Shown: piece by piece, positions 51,088-59,866 of the stretch
How the letters are laid out: each line of letters starts with the position of its first letter
Position numbering within the stretch: the first letter of the stretch is position 1
From: Bacteroidales bacterium
GTDB taxonomy: Bacteria > Bacteroidota > Bacteroidia > Bacteroidales > P3
Reading direction: 5' to 3'
Assembly: GCA_017940465.1 (NCBI GenBank)
Contig: JAGAYN010000023.1
Span: 1-64,000, forward strand
Length of the DNA: 64,000 nt
The notes under the pieces: generated by a model
The model's input: the letters and a program-made list of their open reading frames with translations, nothing else
Database searches by the model: none
What the model was told of the DNA's origin: nothing
Program-made: the position numbers and the translations under genes

Positions 51088-52428
51088 ATGACAAAAGTAA
51101 TCACTTACGGCACATACGACCTTCTGCACCAGGGTCACCTGAATCTGCTCCGTCGTGCAAAGGAATTGGGCGACTACCTGATAGTGGGAGTCACCAGCGA
51201 CAGCTTCGACCGTGGCCGAGGCAAACTCAACGTGCGCAACAATGTGTTGGAGCGCGTGGAGGCAGTGAAAGCCACAGGGTATGCAGATGAGGTAATCATT
51301 GAGGACTACCTCGGACAGAAGATTGACGACATTCAGAAATACGATGTGGACATCTTTGCCATCGGTAGCGACTGGATGGGGAAGTTCGACTATCTGAACG
51401 AATACTGCAAGGTGGTTTATCTGCCTCGCACGGAAGGAATCTCATCCACAATGCTTAGGGCAGAGAGCCAGACGAGTTACAGGATTGGTATCGTTGGCAG
51501 TGGCCGCATTGCCCACCGCTTTGTACCAGAGAGCAAGGTCGTGAACGGTGCTGAGGTGACTGCCGTGATGAATCCTGACAAGGAAAAGGCTGAGGCTTTT
51601 GCGCAGATGCACGGGTTGACAGCATACACCGACTATGACCAGTTCTTGCAGAATGTTGATTTAGTTTATGTGGCCTCTCCGCACCTGACGCACTATGACT
51701 ATACTAAGCGGGCTCTACTGGCAGACAAACACGTGCTTTGCGAGATCCCGTTTATGCTCTCCAAAGAAGAAGTTTTGGAACTTTACCGACTGGCAGACGA
51801 GCGCAACCTCGTATTGATGGAAGCGAGCAAGACGGCTTATTGTCCTGCCTTTGGTCATATTGTTACGTTGGTCAAGAGCGGAATCATAGGCGATGTAGTG
51901 GACGTGAAAGCCTCTCTGAGTAAGATGGTGCCGCCACCTACACGTGAGTTGGATGCAGAACAGGCAGGTGGTGCTATGACAGAACATGCTCCACTGACAT
52001 TGCTTGCCATCATCAAACTGCTGGGCATAGACTGGAGGGATGTGGACTTCCATAGCCGTATGGAGAATGGCGTTGATATCTACACCAAGGGCGTGATGAA
52101 CTATCCTCACGCCACAGCTTCGTTTACACTGGGTATAGGTGTGAAGACAGAAGGCAACTTGGTCATTTCTGGCACGAAGGGTTATATCTACGTTCCTGCT
52201 CCTTGGTGGCTGACCGACTTCTTTGAGGTGAGGTATGAAGACCAGACCAAGAACAAGAAATACTTCTATAGCTATGATGGCGAAGGCCTTCGCTATGAAA
52301 TACAGGAATGGCTCTCTATAATTGTGAACGAGCGCAGGAGTTGCTATAAGCTACGTCGCAGGGAGAGTGTTGCCATTGCTGAGATAATTGGGAAATATAG
52401 GAATCACGAAAATGTGACGGAGATATGA
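51088..52428 (+). CDS. Fusion of a TagD-type cytidylyltransferase and a Gfo/Idh/MocA oxidoreductase
   Basis: 446 residues. Residues 1-128 are a glycerol-3-phosphate cytidylyltransferase-like domain: GTYDLLHQGHLNLLRRAK (HxGH at 14-17), IFAIGSDWMGKFDYL and RTEGISST (114-121). From residue 131 a Gfo/Idh/MocA domain starts YRIGIVGSGRIAHRFVPE and continues with VASPHLTHYDYTKRAL. The family EKP motif is CEIP here, so the usual Lys is Ile. The pairing suggests making a polyol phosphate by reduction and activating it with CTP, comparable to CDP-2-glycerol or CDP-ribitol routes. The SDR and LicD genes that follow fit this idea. Confidence 0.82.
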   Translation: MTKVITYGTYDLLHQGHLNLLRRAKELGDYLIVGVTSDSFDRGRGKLNVRNNVLERVEAVKATGYADEVIIEDYLGQKIDDIQKYDVDIFAIGSDWMGKFDYLNEYCKVVYLPRTEGISSTMLRAESQTSYRIGIVGSGRIAHRFVPESKVVNGAEVTAVMNPDKEKAEAFAQMHGLTAYTDYDQFLQNVDLVYVASPHLTHYDYTKRALLADKHVLCEIPFMLSKEEVLELYRLADERNLVLMEASKTAYCPAFGHIVTLVKSGIIGDVVDVKASLSKMVPPPTRELDAEQAGGAMTEHAPLTLLAIIKLLGIDWRDVDFHSRMENGVDIYTKGVMNYPHATASFTLGIGVKTEGNLVISGTKGYIYVPAPWWLTDFFEVRYEDQTKNKKYFYSYDGEGLRYEIQEWLSIIVNERRSCYKLRRRESVAIAEIIGKYRNHENVTEI

Positions 52429-53156
52429 TACACAGGTTGTTAGTAGTAGGAGGAGCCAACGGCATTGGTTTGGCCATTGCTCAGGAGATGGCTCGGAGAG
52501 AGAGCACAGAGAAGGTTTATATCGTAGATAAGGCCTCTCTGCAAGATTTTTATGCCCATCAGAAGATAGAGTCCTTTGAATTTGACCTTACTAACGAAGA
52601 CTATTTATTCTTTGATCGGTTTAGTGATATTGATGGACTGATGATAACGGCAGGTTTTGGGCGGTTGTCACTATTCAAGGATGTGACAGAGGGGCATATT
52701 ATCCAGTCGTTCAATGTGAACACAATCCCAGTGTTAAGGCTAGTCAAGAAGTTTTATGATAAGCTGGAAAGCGAGAAAGACTTTTATTGCGGTGTGATGG
52801 TAAGCATTGCTGGCTGGATGTCTTCGCCTTTCTTTGCCGTTTATGGCGCGACTAAAGCTGCGTTGAAAATTTTCATTGAGAGTGTGAATGTGGAACTACT
52901 GAAGGCTGGAACGACCAACCAGATTCTCAATGTGAGTCCTGGAAGTATTAAGGGTACTGGTTTCTATGCGGGTAAAACTGATCTTGATGTGTTGAAACAG
53001 TTAGCCAATTGCATTATCTCTCATTTGGAAGTGAAGGATGATGTTTTTATTCCACAATATGAAGCAGTGTATCGCGAAGTGTTGGGAAGATATGCGGAAG
53101 ACTTTCGTAAGGAAGGGATGCATAGTTATGATTATAAATTAAAAAGTAAAAGGTAA
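52425..53156 (+). CDS. Short-chain dehydrogenase/reductase
   Basis: 243 residues. Classical SDR with LLVVGGANGIGLAIAQEM, ITAGFG in place of NNAG, SIAGWMSSP carrying the catalytic Ser and VYGATKAALK with Tyr/Lys. Its ATG overlaps the stop of the fusion gene (ATGA), so both are probably translated together. In CDP-polyol pathways such a reductase makes the polyol precursor. The exact substrate is open. Confidence 0.85.
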   Translation: MIHRLLVVGGANGIGLAIAQEMARRESTEKVYIVDKASLQDFYAHQKIESFEFDLTNEDYLFFDRFSDIDGLMITAGFGRLSLFKDVTEGHIIQSFNVNTIPVLRLVKKFYDKLESEKDFYCGVMVSIAGWMSSPFFAVYGATKAALKIFIESVNVELLKAGTTNQILNVSPGSIKGTGFYAGKTDLDVLKQLANCIISHLEVKDDVFIPQYEAVYREVLGRYAEDFRKEGMHSYDYKLKSKR

Positions 53157-53179
53157 ACTTATTAATACATAAGATTTCT

Positions 53180-53908
53180 ATGAATTTAAGAGATAGTATT
53201 TCAATAATCGCATCAAATTTTGGCAAGATTTCAATTCTTAAAAAGTTATTACGAAGTCCTTATGACTATTATAAGAATTGGCCTAAGAAGAGAGAATTTG
53301 CCAATTTCAAGAAATATGGATTTGAGGCATTGGTTAAATTCGATGAGTGTTTAACCAAACATAATATAAAGTATTCTCTTGCTTTTGGAACATTACTAGG
53401 GGCAGTTCGAGAACATGATTTTATACCACATGATGATGATCTTGATTTTGCAATGTGGATTGAAGATTATAAACCTGATATTATTAAATATTTAAAAGAG
53501 AGTGGTATAAACCTTAAGTATAGATTTTCGGTAGATAATGACAATTTGGGTAAACTTGACACTTTTGTGTATAAAGGTGTTTTCATAGATATTTTTTATT
53601 TCTATCATGACGAAGACGGTCGTGCTTATTGCTGTGATTTCAAAAATCAACCTGATTGTAGAAGTAGGACAGAATCTGTAAAAAAACACGGAGGATTGAG
53701 ACCGCGTAAATTGTATATGCCTTTAGGAGAGGGTACAGAGAGAATTTCTTTTAAAGATGTTAATGTGATGATTCCAACTAACTATAAGGAAATACTTGCA
53801 TTCCGTTATGGAGAGGATTATATGACACCTAAGCCAGGATGGCGCCCAAATACAAAATATGTGGTAGAAGCCGAGCAATGGATTGGAAAGTATGAAGTGT
53901 GTAGATAA
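53180..53908 (+). CDS. LicD family phosphotransferase
   Basis: 242 residues. The LicD signature is YSLAFGTLLGAVREHDFIP followed by HDDDLDFAMW, which carries the metal-binding acidic residues. IDIFYFYHDEDGRAY follows. LicD-type enzymes transfer phosphocholine or other phospho-alcohols from CDP donors to glycans. Next to a CDP-polyol synthesis pair, it is the natural candidate to add the polyol phosphate to the capsule repeat. AT-rich, like the polymerase that follows. Confidence 0.87.
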   Translation: MNLRDSISIIASNFGKISILKKLLRSPYDYYKNWPKKREFANFKKYGFEALVKFDECLTKHNIKYSLAFGTLLGAVREHDFIPHDDDLDFAMWIEDYKPDIIKYLKESGINLKYRFSVDNDNLGKLDTFVYKGVFIDIFYFYHDEDGRAYCCDFKNQPDCRSRTESVKKHGGLRPRKLYMPLGEGTERISFKDVNVMIPTNYKEILAFRYGEDYMTPKPGWRPNTKYVVEAEQWIGKYEVCR

Positions 53909-54047
53909 AAGTGGGATTTTCTGTAGTTGACATAACTGATTTTGCCGTCCAGTTACATTACTACTCCCTGTTGCACAGACAATCAAGTAAAAATAGATTT
54001 AAAAAGTTTTTGAAGTATCGACACACATGAAGTAACTGCTGATAATA

Positions 54048-55376
54048 ATGAGAAATACTTTTAATAAAGATTTGTTCTTTTATTTGTTTGCCATCATAAT
54101 GACATTCCTCTTGTATCAGAGGGATGTTGGTGGTACGGAAACAAATAAGTTTATATTTTTAGGCATCACTGTTTTGTATGCCTTGGTTGCGGATTATAGC
54201 CACTTGATGATGGCCACGGCTTTCCTTCTACCCCTTGCCAATGGTCTTCCGGGCAACTATATATTCCCGATATTGTGCGTCCTTATATGGATAAAGGGGC
54301 GGAAGATGATTCATGCTTCCTCAATAGTATGGGTGTCTTTTGCACTGATAGCCGTATCTGAAATTATTCATATATTCGGTTTCTCTTCACAACCGAGTAT
54401 TCCTAGTTACCTTGGATATTGTGCTGCTATATTCCTGCTGCTGGTTATCGGAGGTTCTGACGTTAATGCTTCCGATAATAGTAAAAATGCCTTGGCATTT
54501 TGTATTGGCAGTGCCGTGATGTTATTTGTTATTCTTCTGAAATTTAGCCTAATGACTAATGTGGATATTTATGATATGGAGTCGCGAGTGGGCAATGCTG
54601 GTCAATTTTATGGCGAGGAAAGAATGACATTAGGTACAAATCCGAACAACATAGGTCTATATTCTATTGCAACAATGACGATGGCTTTTGCGTTATGGTA
54701 CTATAAGAAAATTCCCATTTGGCTGTTCGCTGTGCTGGAGATTGTTGCTTTCGTGTCGGGAGTGAGCAGTTTCTCACGCACTTGGATGTTATGTCTGGTA
54801 TTATTCGGTCTGCTCTACCTTTTCTTAAACAAAGGAGGTGGAAGAAAATCGTCTTCGCTTGTTATCTTTATATTGGGCATTGTTGGCGTATATTATTTCT
54901 TCACAAGATATTGCAGCAGTGCCCTGGAAATGTTTACTGACCGTTTCAGTGATTCAAGCGTTGATACAGCGGGTGCTCGTACCGTGTTATTTGCGGAGTA
55001 TAACAAGTGGATGTTTTCACACGGATGGGCTTTGCTTTTTGGTACAGGAGCCCAGTGCTACAAAGAGTTTACCATGATATTCAATTCCACTCACAATGCT
55101 CTACAGCAAATCTTTATATCATACGGTCTCCCGGGATTGTTTCTGTTCCTTTATCTCCTCTACAAGAGCATAAAGAAATGGCATGTGCGACACGAGTATA
55201 TGGTCTATCTGCCAATGATTGTGATAGCTTTCTTCCTACAATCGTCACAATTTCTTAACCCATTTTATTGCATGTTTCCTTTCATAGCTGCCTATTTTAT
55301 CTTGAAAATGGTGAAAAGCGACAGTATGAATAATCGTGTGAATATGACGAATAACCATACAAGAACCCTGAAATGA
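54048..55376 (+). CDS. O-antigen/capsule polymerase (Wzy-like)
   Basis: 442 residues with about 11-12 predicted membrane helices. The large loop between late helices includes GTNPNNIGLYSIATM and STHNALQQIFISYGLPGLFL; HNxxLQxxxxxGxxG is the Wzy_C/O-antigen ligase pattern. It would polymerise repeat units in the periplasm. It is low in GC and divergent, as usual for Wzy. A 139-base gap separates it from licD. The stop overlaps the next start (ATGATGA region). Confidence 0.82.
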   Translation: MRNTFNKDLFFYLFAIIMTFLLYQRDVGGTETNKFIFLGITVLYALVADYSHLMMATAFLLPLANGLPGNYIFPILCVLIWIKGRKMIHASSIVWVSFALIAVSEIIHIFGFSSQPSIPSYLGYCAAIFLLLVIGGSDVNASDNSKNALAFCIGSAVMLFVILLKFSLMTNVDIYDMESRVGNAGQFYGEERMTLGTNPNNIGLYSIATMTMAFALWYYKKIPIWLFAVLEIVAFVSGVSSFSRTWMLCLVLFGLLYLFLNKGGGRKSSSLVIFILGIVGVYYFFTRYCSSALEMFTDRFSDSSVDTAGARTVLFAEYNKWMFSHGWALLFGTGAQCYKEFTMIFNSTHNALQQIFISYGLPGLFLFLYLLYKSIKKWHVRHEYMVYLPMIVIAFFLQSSQFLNPFYCMFPFIAAYFILKMVKSDSMNNRVNMTNNHTRTLK

Positions 55377-56533
55377 TGAAAAGTATTGGGCATTACATAC
55401 AAGCAACTCAAAGCATTTTGGGTGTGAGAAAGGCTGAAAAGCAGGACGGTAGTTTACAACGTCCAGTCGTAGTGATAGAAAGCGATGATTGGGGGAGCAT
55501 TCGTATGCCATCACCCACGGTGCTGAAAGAACTCAAGGCCAAAGGACATCGCTACTTTGATCATATCGGTTACGACCGTTATGACACCTTGGCTTCCAAT
55601 ACCGACTTGGAAGTACTTATAGAAGCACTTAATAGTGTAAAGGACAGTGAAGGAAATGCTGCCAAGCTGACTATGAACTGCGTGGTCGCCAACCCCGACT
55701 TTGACAAAATACGTCACTCGGGCTTTCAAGAGTATCACTACGAACTTTTTACTGAGACGCTAAGGCGTTACCCACATCACGATCGCTCTTTTGCATTGTG
55801 GAAAGAAGGGATGAAGCAGGGGGGGTTACATCCTCAGTTTCACGGTCGCGAGCATCTGAATCCTCAGATGTGGCTTGGACTATTACAGAAAGGATGTAAG
55901 ACTGTTCTAGATTCCTTCGACAAAAGAGTGATGTCGGTTGTCGTAGATAAAACGGATGATCCTCGTCAACATTCTTTGGCAGCTTTTAATTTAGCAAATG
56001 AAGAAGAATATGCCTTTGCAAAGGAAAGTGTACGAGAAGGCCTTGACCTGTTTGAACAGTTGTTTGGCTATCGTTCTGTCTCGATGATTGCGCCCAACTA
56101 CACTTGGGACACTGCAATAGAGGATGAGGCTGCACGCTGTGGCGTAAAATACCTTCAGGGAAGCCGCAATCAGCGGCACTCCTATTACGTGATGAGAAAC
56201 GGAGGGCAAGCAGAGATCAGGCATACCGGCCAGCGTAACGGCAATGGACAAGTCTATATGGTGCGCAACTGTTCCTTTGAGCCAAGCGAGAATCCCAAGC
56301 GCAATGCTGACTTCTGCATGGCGCAGGTGGAGCAGGCGTTTAAGCGAGGACAGGCAGCCATCATCTCTTCCCATCGTCAGAATTTCATCGGTGAGCTCTA
56401 CCCGGAGAACCGAGAGAACAATATCAAGCAATTTAAGTCGCTCCTTAGTTCTATCGTGAAGAATTATCCAAATGTGATTTTCCTCACAAGCGATGAACTT
56501 GGCAAAATGATAGAGACCAATGGCATTCAATAG
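55373..56533 (+). CDS. Polysaccharide deacetylase-like protein
   Basis: 386 residues without signal peptide. IESDDWGSIRMPSP near residue 35 resembles the paired Asp of NodB-type deacetylases. HPQFHGREHLNPQMW and APNYTWDTAIEDEA look like the later metal/catalytic strands, and IISSHRQNFIGE lies near the end. Predicted beta/alpha-barrel of the glycoside hydrolase/deacetylase type; the activity is not proven. Its start overlaps wzy by 4 bases and its end overlaps the MBOAT gene by 14. Confidence 0.6.
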   Translation: MMKSIGHYIQATQSILGVRKAEKQDGSLQRPVVVIESDDWGSIRMPSPTVLKELKAKGHRYFDHIGYDRYDTLASNTDLEVLIEALNSVKDSEGNAAKLTMNCVVANPDFDKIRHSGFQEYHYELFTETLRRYPHHDRSFALWKEGMKQGGLHPQFHGREHLNPQMWLGLLQKGCKTVLDSFDKRVMSVVVDKTDDPRQHSLAAFNLANEEEYAFAKESVREGLDLFEQLFGYRSVSMIAPNYTWDTAIEDEAARCGVKYLQGSRNQRHSYYVMRNGGQAEIRHTGQRNGNGQVYMVRNCSFEPSENPKRNADFCMAQVEQAFKRGQAAIISSHRQNFIGELYPENRENNIKQFKSLLSSIVKNYPNVIFLTSDELGKMIETNGIQ

Positions 56534-57158
56534 TTTCAGTTTCTGGCTTGTCTTCCCGCTTATCTTCGGGATTTACTGGCTGATTCCCGCCAAGTGGAAC
56601 CAGTGGCGAAAGGTATTTTTTGTTCTTGCGAGCTATCTGCTCTATATGAACTGGAAACCGGCCTTTGCTCTGGTGTTGCTGGGCGTGACCTTAGTGACGT
56701 ATTGTGCGGGTGGGTATCTTATTGACAATCAAAAGATTATCAATGGTTCAGGGTTTCATGGTTCAAGGTTCAAGTGCGATGAAAACGCAGATTCAAAGGT
56801 TCAAGAGTTTAAGAGTTCAAGGCGGAAACGGCTGGCGTGGTGCTTTGCATTGTTGGGACTGTTGCCGCTGCTGGTGTTCAAATACTACAACTTTCTGAAT
56901 GATAGCCTGGCCGCTGGGCTTGCATCTATAGGACTGAAATTCGCGATGCCGGGATTGAATTGGGCAGTACCTGTGGGGATTTCGTTCTTCACTTTCCAAG
57001 CAGTGGGCTACATGTTGGATGTGTATCACGGACGGGTGAAGGCTGAGAAGAACCTGTTGGACTATGTGCTTTTTGTGAGTTTCTTCCCGCAAGTAACCTC
57101 TGGCCCTATCAGTACGGCAGAGGACTTGATGCCCCAGATAAAGGCGACACACGTTTGA
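56520..57158 (+). CDS. MBOAT O-acyltransferase, N-terminal part (frameshifted)
   Basis: Reads FSFWLVFPLIFGIYWLIPAK and PVGISFFTFQAVGYMLDVYHG, the N-terminal half of an AlgI/PatA-type MBOAT. The frame stops after QIKATHV. One base out of frame, FDYEQGKQGLKQLLWGMFIK continues directly into the second half at 57202, so one gene has a one-base insertion near 57150. Residues about 69-105 are an odd hydrophilic insert encoded by GTTCAAG-type repeats. Confidence 0.8.
   Translation: MAFNSFSFWLVFPLIFGIYWLIPAKWNQWRKVFFVLASYLLYMNWKPAFALVLLGVTLVTYCAGGYLIDNQKIINGSGFHGSRFKCDENADSKVQEFKSSRRKRLAWCFALLGLLPLLVFKYYNFLNDSLAAGLASIGLKFAMPGLNWAVPVGISFFTFQAVGYMLDVYHGRVKAEKNLLDYVLFVSFFPQVTSGPISTAEDLMPQIKATHV
56736..56826 (+). 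repeat. GGTTCAAG/GTTTAAG-type repeat inside the MBOAT gene
   Basis: Recurrent GGTTCA, GGTTTCA, GGTTCAAG, GAGTTTAAGAG and TTCAAGG units. Similar GTTCAAG/GTTTAAG arrays are known between genes in Bacteroidota; here one lies in frame between the first helices of an acyltransferase. Confidence 0.6.
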
Positions 57159-57201
57159 CTATGAACAAGGAAAGCAAGGACTGAAACAACTGCTATGGGG
57201 T

Positions 57202-58014
57202 ATGTTCATCAAGCTGGTCATTGCTGACTGCTTGGGACTGTTTGTTGATACCGTTTATGCCAACTATATTCATTACAGTGGAGCCACCTGCTTTGTGGCA
57301 AGCGTGTTTTATTCGCTACAAATATATTGCGACTTTGCGGGCTATTCGCTGATGGCGATAGGTATTGCACGGACACTGGGCTTTAAACTGATTGACAACT
57401 TCCGCAGACCGTACCTTGCCACAAGCATCACGGACTTTTGGAAACGCTGGCATATCTCGCTGACCCGCTGGCTCACCCGTCAGGTGTATATCCCGCTTGG
57501 TGGCAGCCGTTGCAGCAAACCGAGAACCTATTGGAACATCTTTGTCACCTTCCTTGTGAGCGGCATCTGGCACGGAGCCAACTGGACGTTCATCGTCTGG
57601 GGTATTATGCACGGTGTGTTGCAGATTATTGAGAAAGCCTTAGGCTGGCAGAAATATGAAGGCAAGAGTTGGGCTGTAAAGGCAGTGAGGATATGCGTCA
57701 CTTTCCTGCTGGTGAACTTCGCATGGGTGTTCTTCAGGATGCCAAGTATTGAGGGGGCGTTTGATGTAATAGGCAAAATGTTCACAGAAACTGGCACACC
57801 GAAATTGTCCTTGCTGCAGGGGTCGGAGTGGTTTATGTTAATGGCAGGATTGCTACTCTTGGTGTTCAAGGATTTGCGTGATGAGTGGTTCTGTAATAGG
57901 ATAAAGGTGCTTGAACAACCTGTCGTTAGGTGGGCTGTTTATGTTTTTCTGTTCTGTATGATTCTCAATTTCGGGGTATTTGGTGGCGGCTCGTTTATTT
58001 ATGTAAGTTTTTAA
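57202..58014 (+). CDS. MBOAT O-acyltransferase, C-terminal part (frameshifted)
   Basis: 270 residues continuing the MBOAT: FYSLQIYCDFAGYSLMAIGI, FWKRWHISLTRWLTRQVYIP and SGIWHGANWTFIVWG, which holds the catalytic His. The full gene 56520-58014 would encode about 495 residues, normal for the family. It transfers acyl groups to extracytoplasmic sugars. It could be a true pseudogene, a phase-off state or an assembly error. Confidence 0.82.
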   Translation: MFIKLVIADCLGLFVDTVYANYIHYSGATCFVASVFYSLQIYCDFAGYSLMAIGIARTLGFKLIDNFRRPYLATSITDFWKRWHISLTRWLTRQVYIPLGGSRCSKPRTYWNIFVTFLVSGIWHGANWTFIVWGIMHGVLQIIEKALGWQKYEGKSWAVKAVRICVTFLLVNFAWVFFRMPSIEGAFDVIGKMFTETGTPKLSLLQGSEWFMLMAGLLLLVFKDLRDEWFCNRIKVLEQPVVRWAVYVFLFCMILNFGVFGGGSFIYVSF

Positions 58015-58064
58015 CAACGATAACACATCTCGTAATGAAGAAATACTTGATTAAGATATTGATG

Positions 58065-58071
58065 TTTTTTT
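58065..58071 (+). repeat. T7 homopolymer at a frameshift site
   Basis: ATG 58035 starts MKKYLIKILMFF and then runs to a stop at once. With eight T instead of seven it reads on as FIIAVIDICFGRVCDY into the SGNH-like frame. Confidence 0.8.
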
Positions 58072-58081
58072 CATCATCGCG

Positions 58082-58942
58082 GTGATAGACATTTGTTTCG
58101 GTCGGGTGTGCGACTATATGGTGGCACATGCCAAGGGCGGCTCCAACAAACAGATGAATGACCTTGTGATGCACGACAAGTATGATGTGCTTATCATGGG
58201 CTCATCGAGGGCGCGTCATCATTACGACCCGCACATCATCAGCGAATCGTTAGGTATGACCTGCTACAATGCAGGTTATGACGGGAACGGTATCATTCTG
58301 GCTAACGGCTTGTATAGTATGATACGCGACCGCTACAGGCCCAAGGTCATCGTGTATGACCTTACTTTAGGATTTGATTGCTACGAGTATCCCGAAGACC
58401 AGCAGGACAAACGCTACCTCTCGCAGCTGAAACCCTACTATCACCATCAGCAGGTGAAAAACATAGCGAAGCGTATCAGCGAAGAAGAATACTATAAACT
58501 CTATTCCGGCTTGCTGCGGTATAACTGCAAAACAGTGAACCTTCTGAAAGAGAACTTGACAACGGTACCTATGTACGACCTCGGCTATGCCCCTTTGAAA
58601 GGGCAGATGGGATACGAGCCGACAAACTATGAGGAAGTGACAGATGATACATCTATTGACCCCCTCAAACTGGAGTTTATGGAGGATCTCATTTGTAAGG
58701 TACAATCCGATTCTATTCAGCTCGTGTTTAGCATCTCTCCTCGTTACAAAAGTCCGTCACGACAGAAATTTAAAGATATAGAGGCACTTTGTGCCAAGTA
58801 TAATGTGCCTATTCTGGATTTTTATAACGACGGGCGATTCTATTTGAATAAGGAATATTTTGAAGATGTTGCCCACATGAATAAGAAGGGAGCCTCAGCA
58901 TTTACGGCAGAATTTAGCAAGATATTGAAAAATAATATCTAA
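58082..58942 (+). CDS. SGNH hydrolase-like partner of the MBOAT acyltransferase (frameshifted at its start)
   Basis: 286 residues from GTG 58082; the natural start is ATG 58035, one base out of frame across a T7 tract. The restored N-terminus is a membrane anchor. LIMGSSRARHHYDP carries the GSS Ser block and FEDVAHMNKKGASAF the Asp-x-x-His block, as in DltD/AlgX/PatB-type periplasmic acyl-transfer partners. Directly downstream of an MBOAT gene, it probably completes O-acylation of the polysaccharide. Confidence 0.78.
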   Translation: MIDICFGRVCDYMVAHAKGGSNKQMNDLVMHDKYDVLIMGSSRARHHYDPHIISESLGMTCYNAGYDGNGIILANGLYSMIRDRYRPKVIVYDLTLGFDCYEYPEDQQDKRYLSQLKPYYHHQQVKNIAKRISEEEYYKLYSGLLRYNCKTVNLLKENLTTVPMYDLGYAPLKGQMGYEPTNYEEVTDDTSIDPLKLEFMEDLICKVQSDSIQLVFSISPRYKSPSRQKFKDIEALCAKYNVPILDFYNDGRFYLNKEYFEDVAHMNKKGASAFTAEFSKILKNNI

Positions 58943-58948
58943 CACAAT

Positions 58949-59866
58949 ATGGCAGAATCATCATTTTTACATCGTGCGAAAAGGGCGTTGACAGACCCAA
59001 GACACGATTTCGAGGTGTTTTTGAATAAGACCGCCAACTGGTGGTCGGACGAGACATTCATCAAGTTAAAGTACTGGGCTTTGCAGGGGAAACGTCTAAG
59101 GATAGACCAACCCCAGACTTTCATCGAGAAGCAAAACTGGTTGAAACTGCACGACCATAACCCTCTTTATACAGAGCTTGCAGACAAGTATCGCGTAAAA
59201 GCATACGTTGCCAAAAAGATTGGCGAAGAATATGTTGTGCCGTGCTATGGCTACTGGGAGCGCGTCGAGGATATAGATTTCGACAAGTTGCCTCAGCAGT
59301 TCGTTATGAAATGCAATCACAATTCAGGAGGTGGTGTTATCTGCAAGGATAAGAGTACGCTTGATATTGAAAAAGCAAAACAAGGTTTGCAGCGTTGTAT
59401 GAACGACGACTTCTTTAAGTACAGCCGTGTGTGGCCTTACAAGAATATTCAGAGAGGCATTCTGGCTGACAAGTATTTGGATGACCATACAGGAACGGAG
59501 CTTCGTGACTACAAGTGGTGGTGCTTCAATGGCGAACCTAAGGTGATGTATTGCACCAACAAGGGCAAGGACATCTATGAAAACTTCTATGATATGGACT
59601 TCAAACCGTTGGACATCAGTCACGGGTTCAGACGATTTGAACCGGAGATAGAGAAGTTCCCGGAGTTTGAACTGATGAAAGGGTTGGCAGCGAAGCTATC
59701 AGAAGGCATTCCTTTCGTGAGAGTTGATTTCTTCAATGTGGAGGGTCACGTGTATTTTGGGGAGTTTACCTTCTTCGACTGGGGCGGTATGAAGCCTTTG
59801 AGCGACGAGTGGGAAAAGAGAATAGGTAGTTGGATAACATTGCCCGACAATGAAACAAAGAAATAA
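58949..59866 (+). CDS. TupA-like ATP-grasp protein
   Basis: 305 residues. Typical TupA-like glycan-locus ATP-grasp: WLKLHDHNPLYTELADKYRV near residue 65, VMKCNHNSGGGVICKD as the ATP-binding strand, ADKYLDDHTGTELRDYKWWC and VDFFNVEGHVYFGEFTFFDW. Such proteins are annotated as glycosyltransferase-like but probably form amide or peptide-like bonds, as with teichuronopeptide TupA. It overlaps the next gene by 17 bases. An amino-acid or amide decoration of a uronic acid such as GalNAcA is a reasonable inference. Confidence 0.82.
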   Translation: MAESSFLHRAKRALTDPRHDFEVFLNKTANWWSDETFIKLKYWALQGKRLRIDQPQTFIEKQNWLKLHDHNPLYTELADKYRVKAYVAKKIGEEYVVPCYGYWERVEDIDFDKLPQQFVMKCNHNSGGGVICKDKSTLDIEKAKQGLQRCMNDDFFKYSRVWPYKNIQRGILADKYLDDHTGTELRDYKWWCFNGEPKVMYCTNKGKDIYENFYDMDFKPLDISHGFRRFEPEIEKFPEFELMKGLAAKLSEGIPFVRVDFFNVEGHVYFGEFTFFDWGGMKPLSDEWEKRIGSWITLPDNETKK

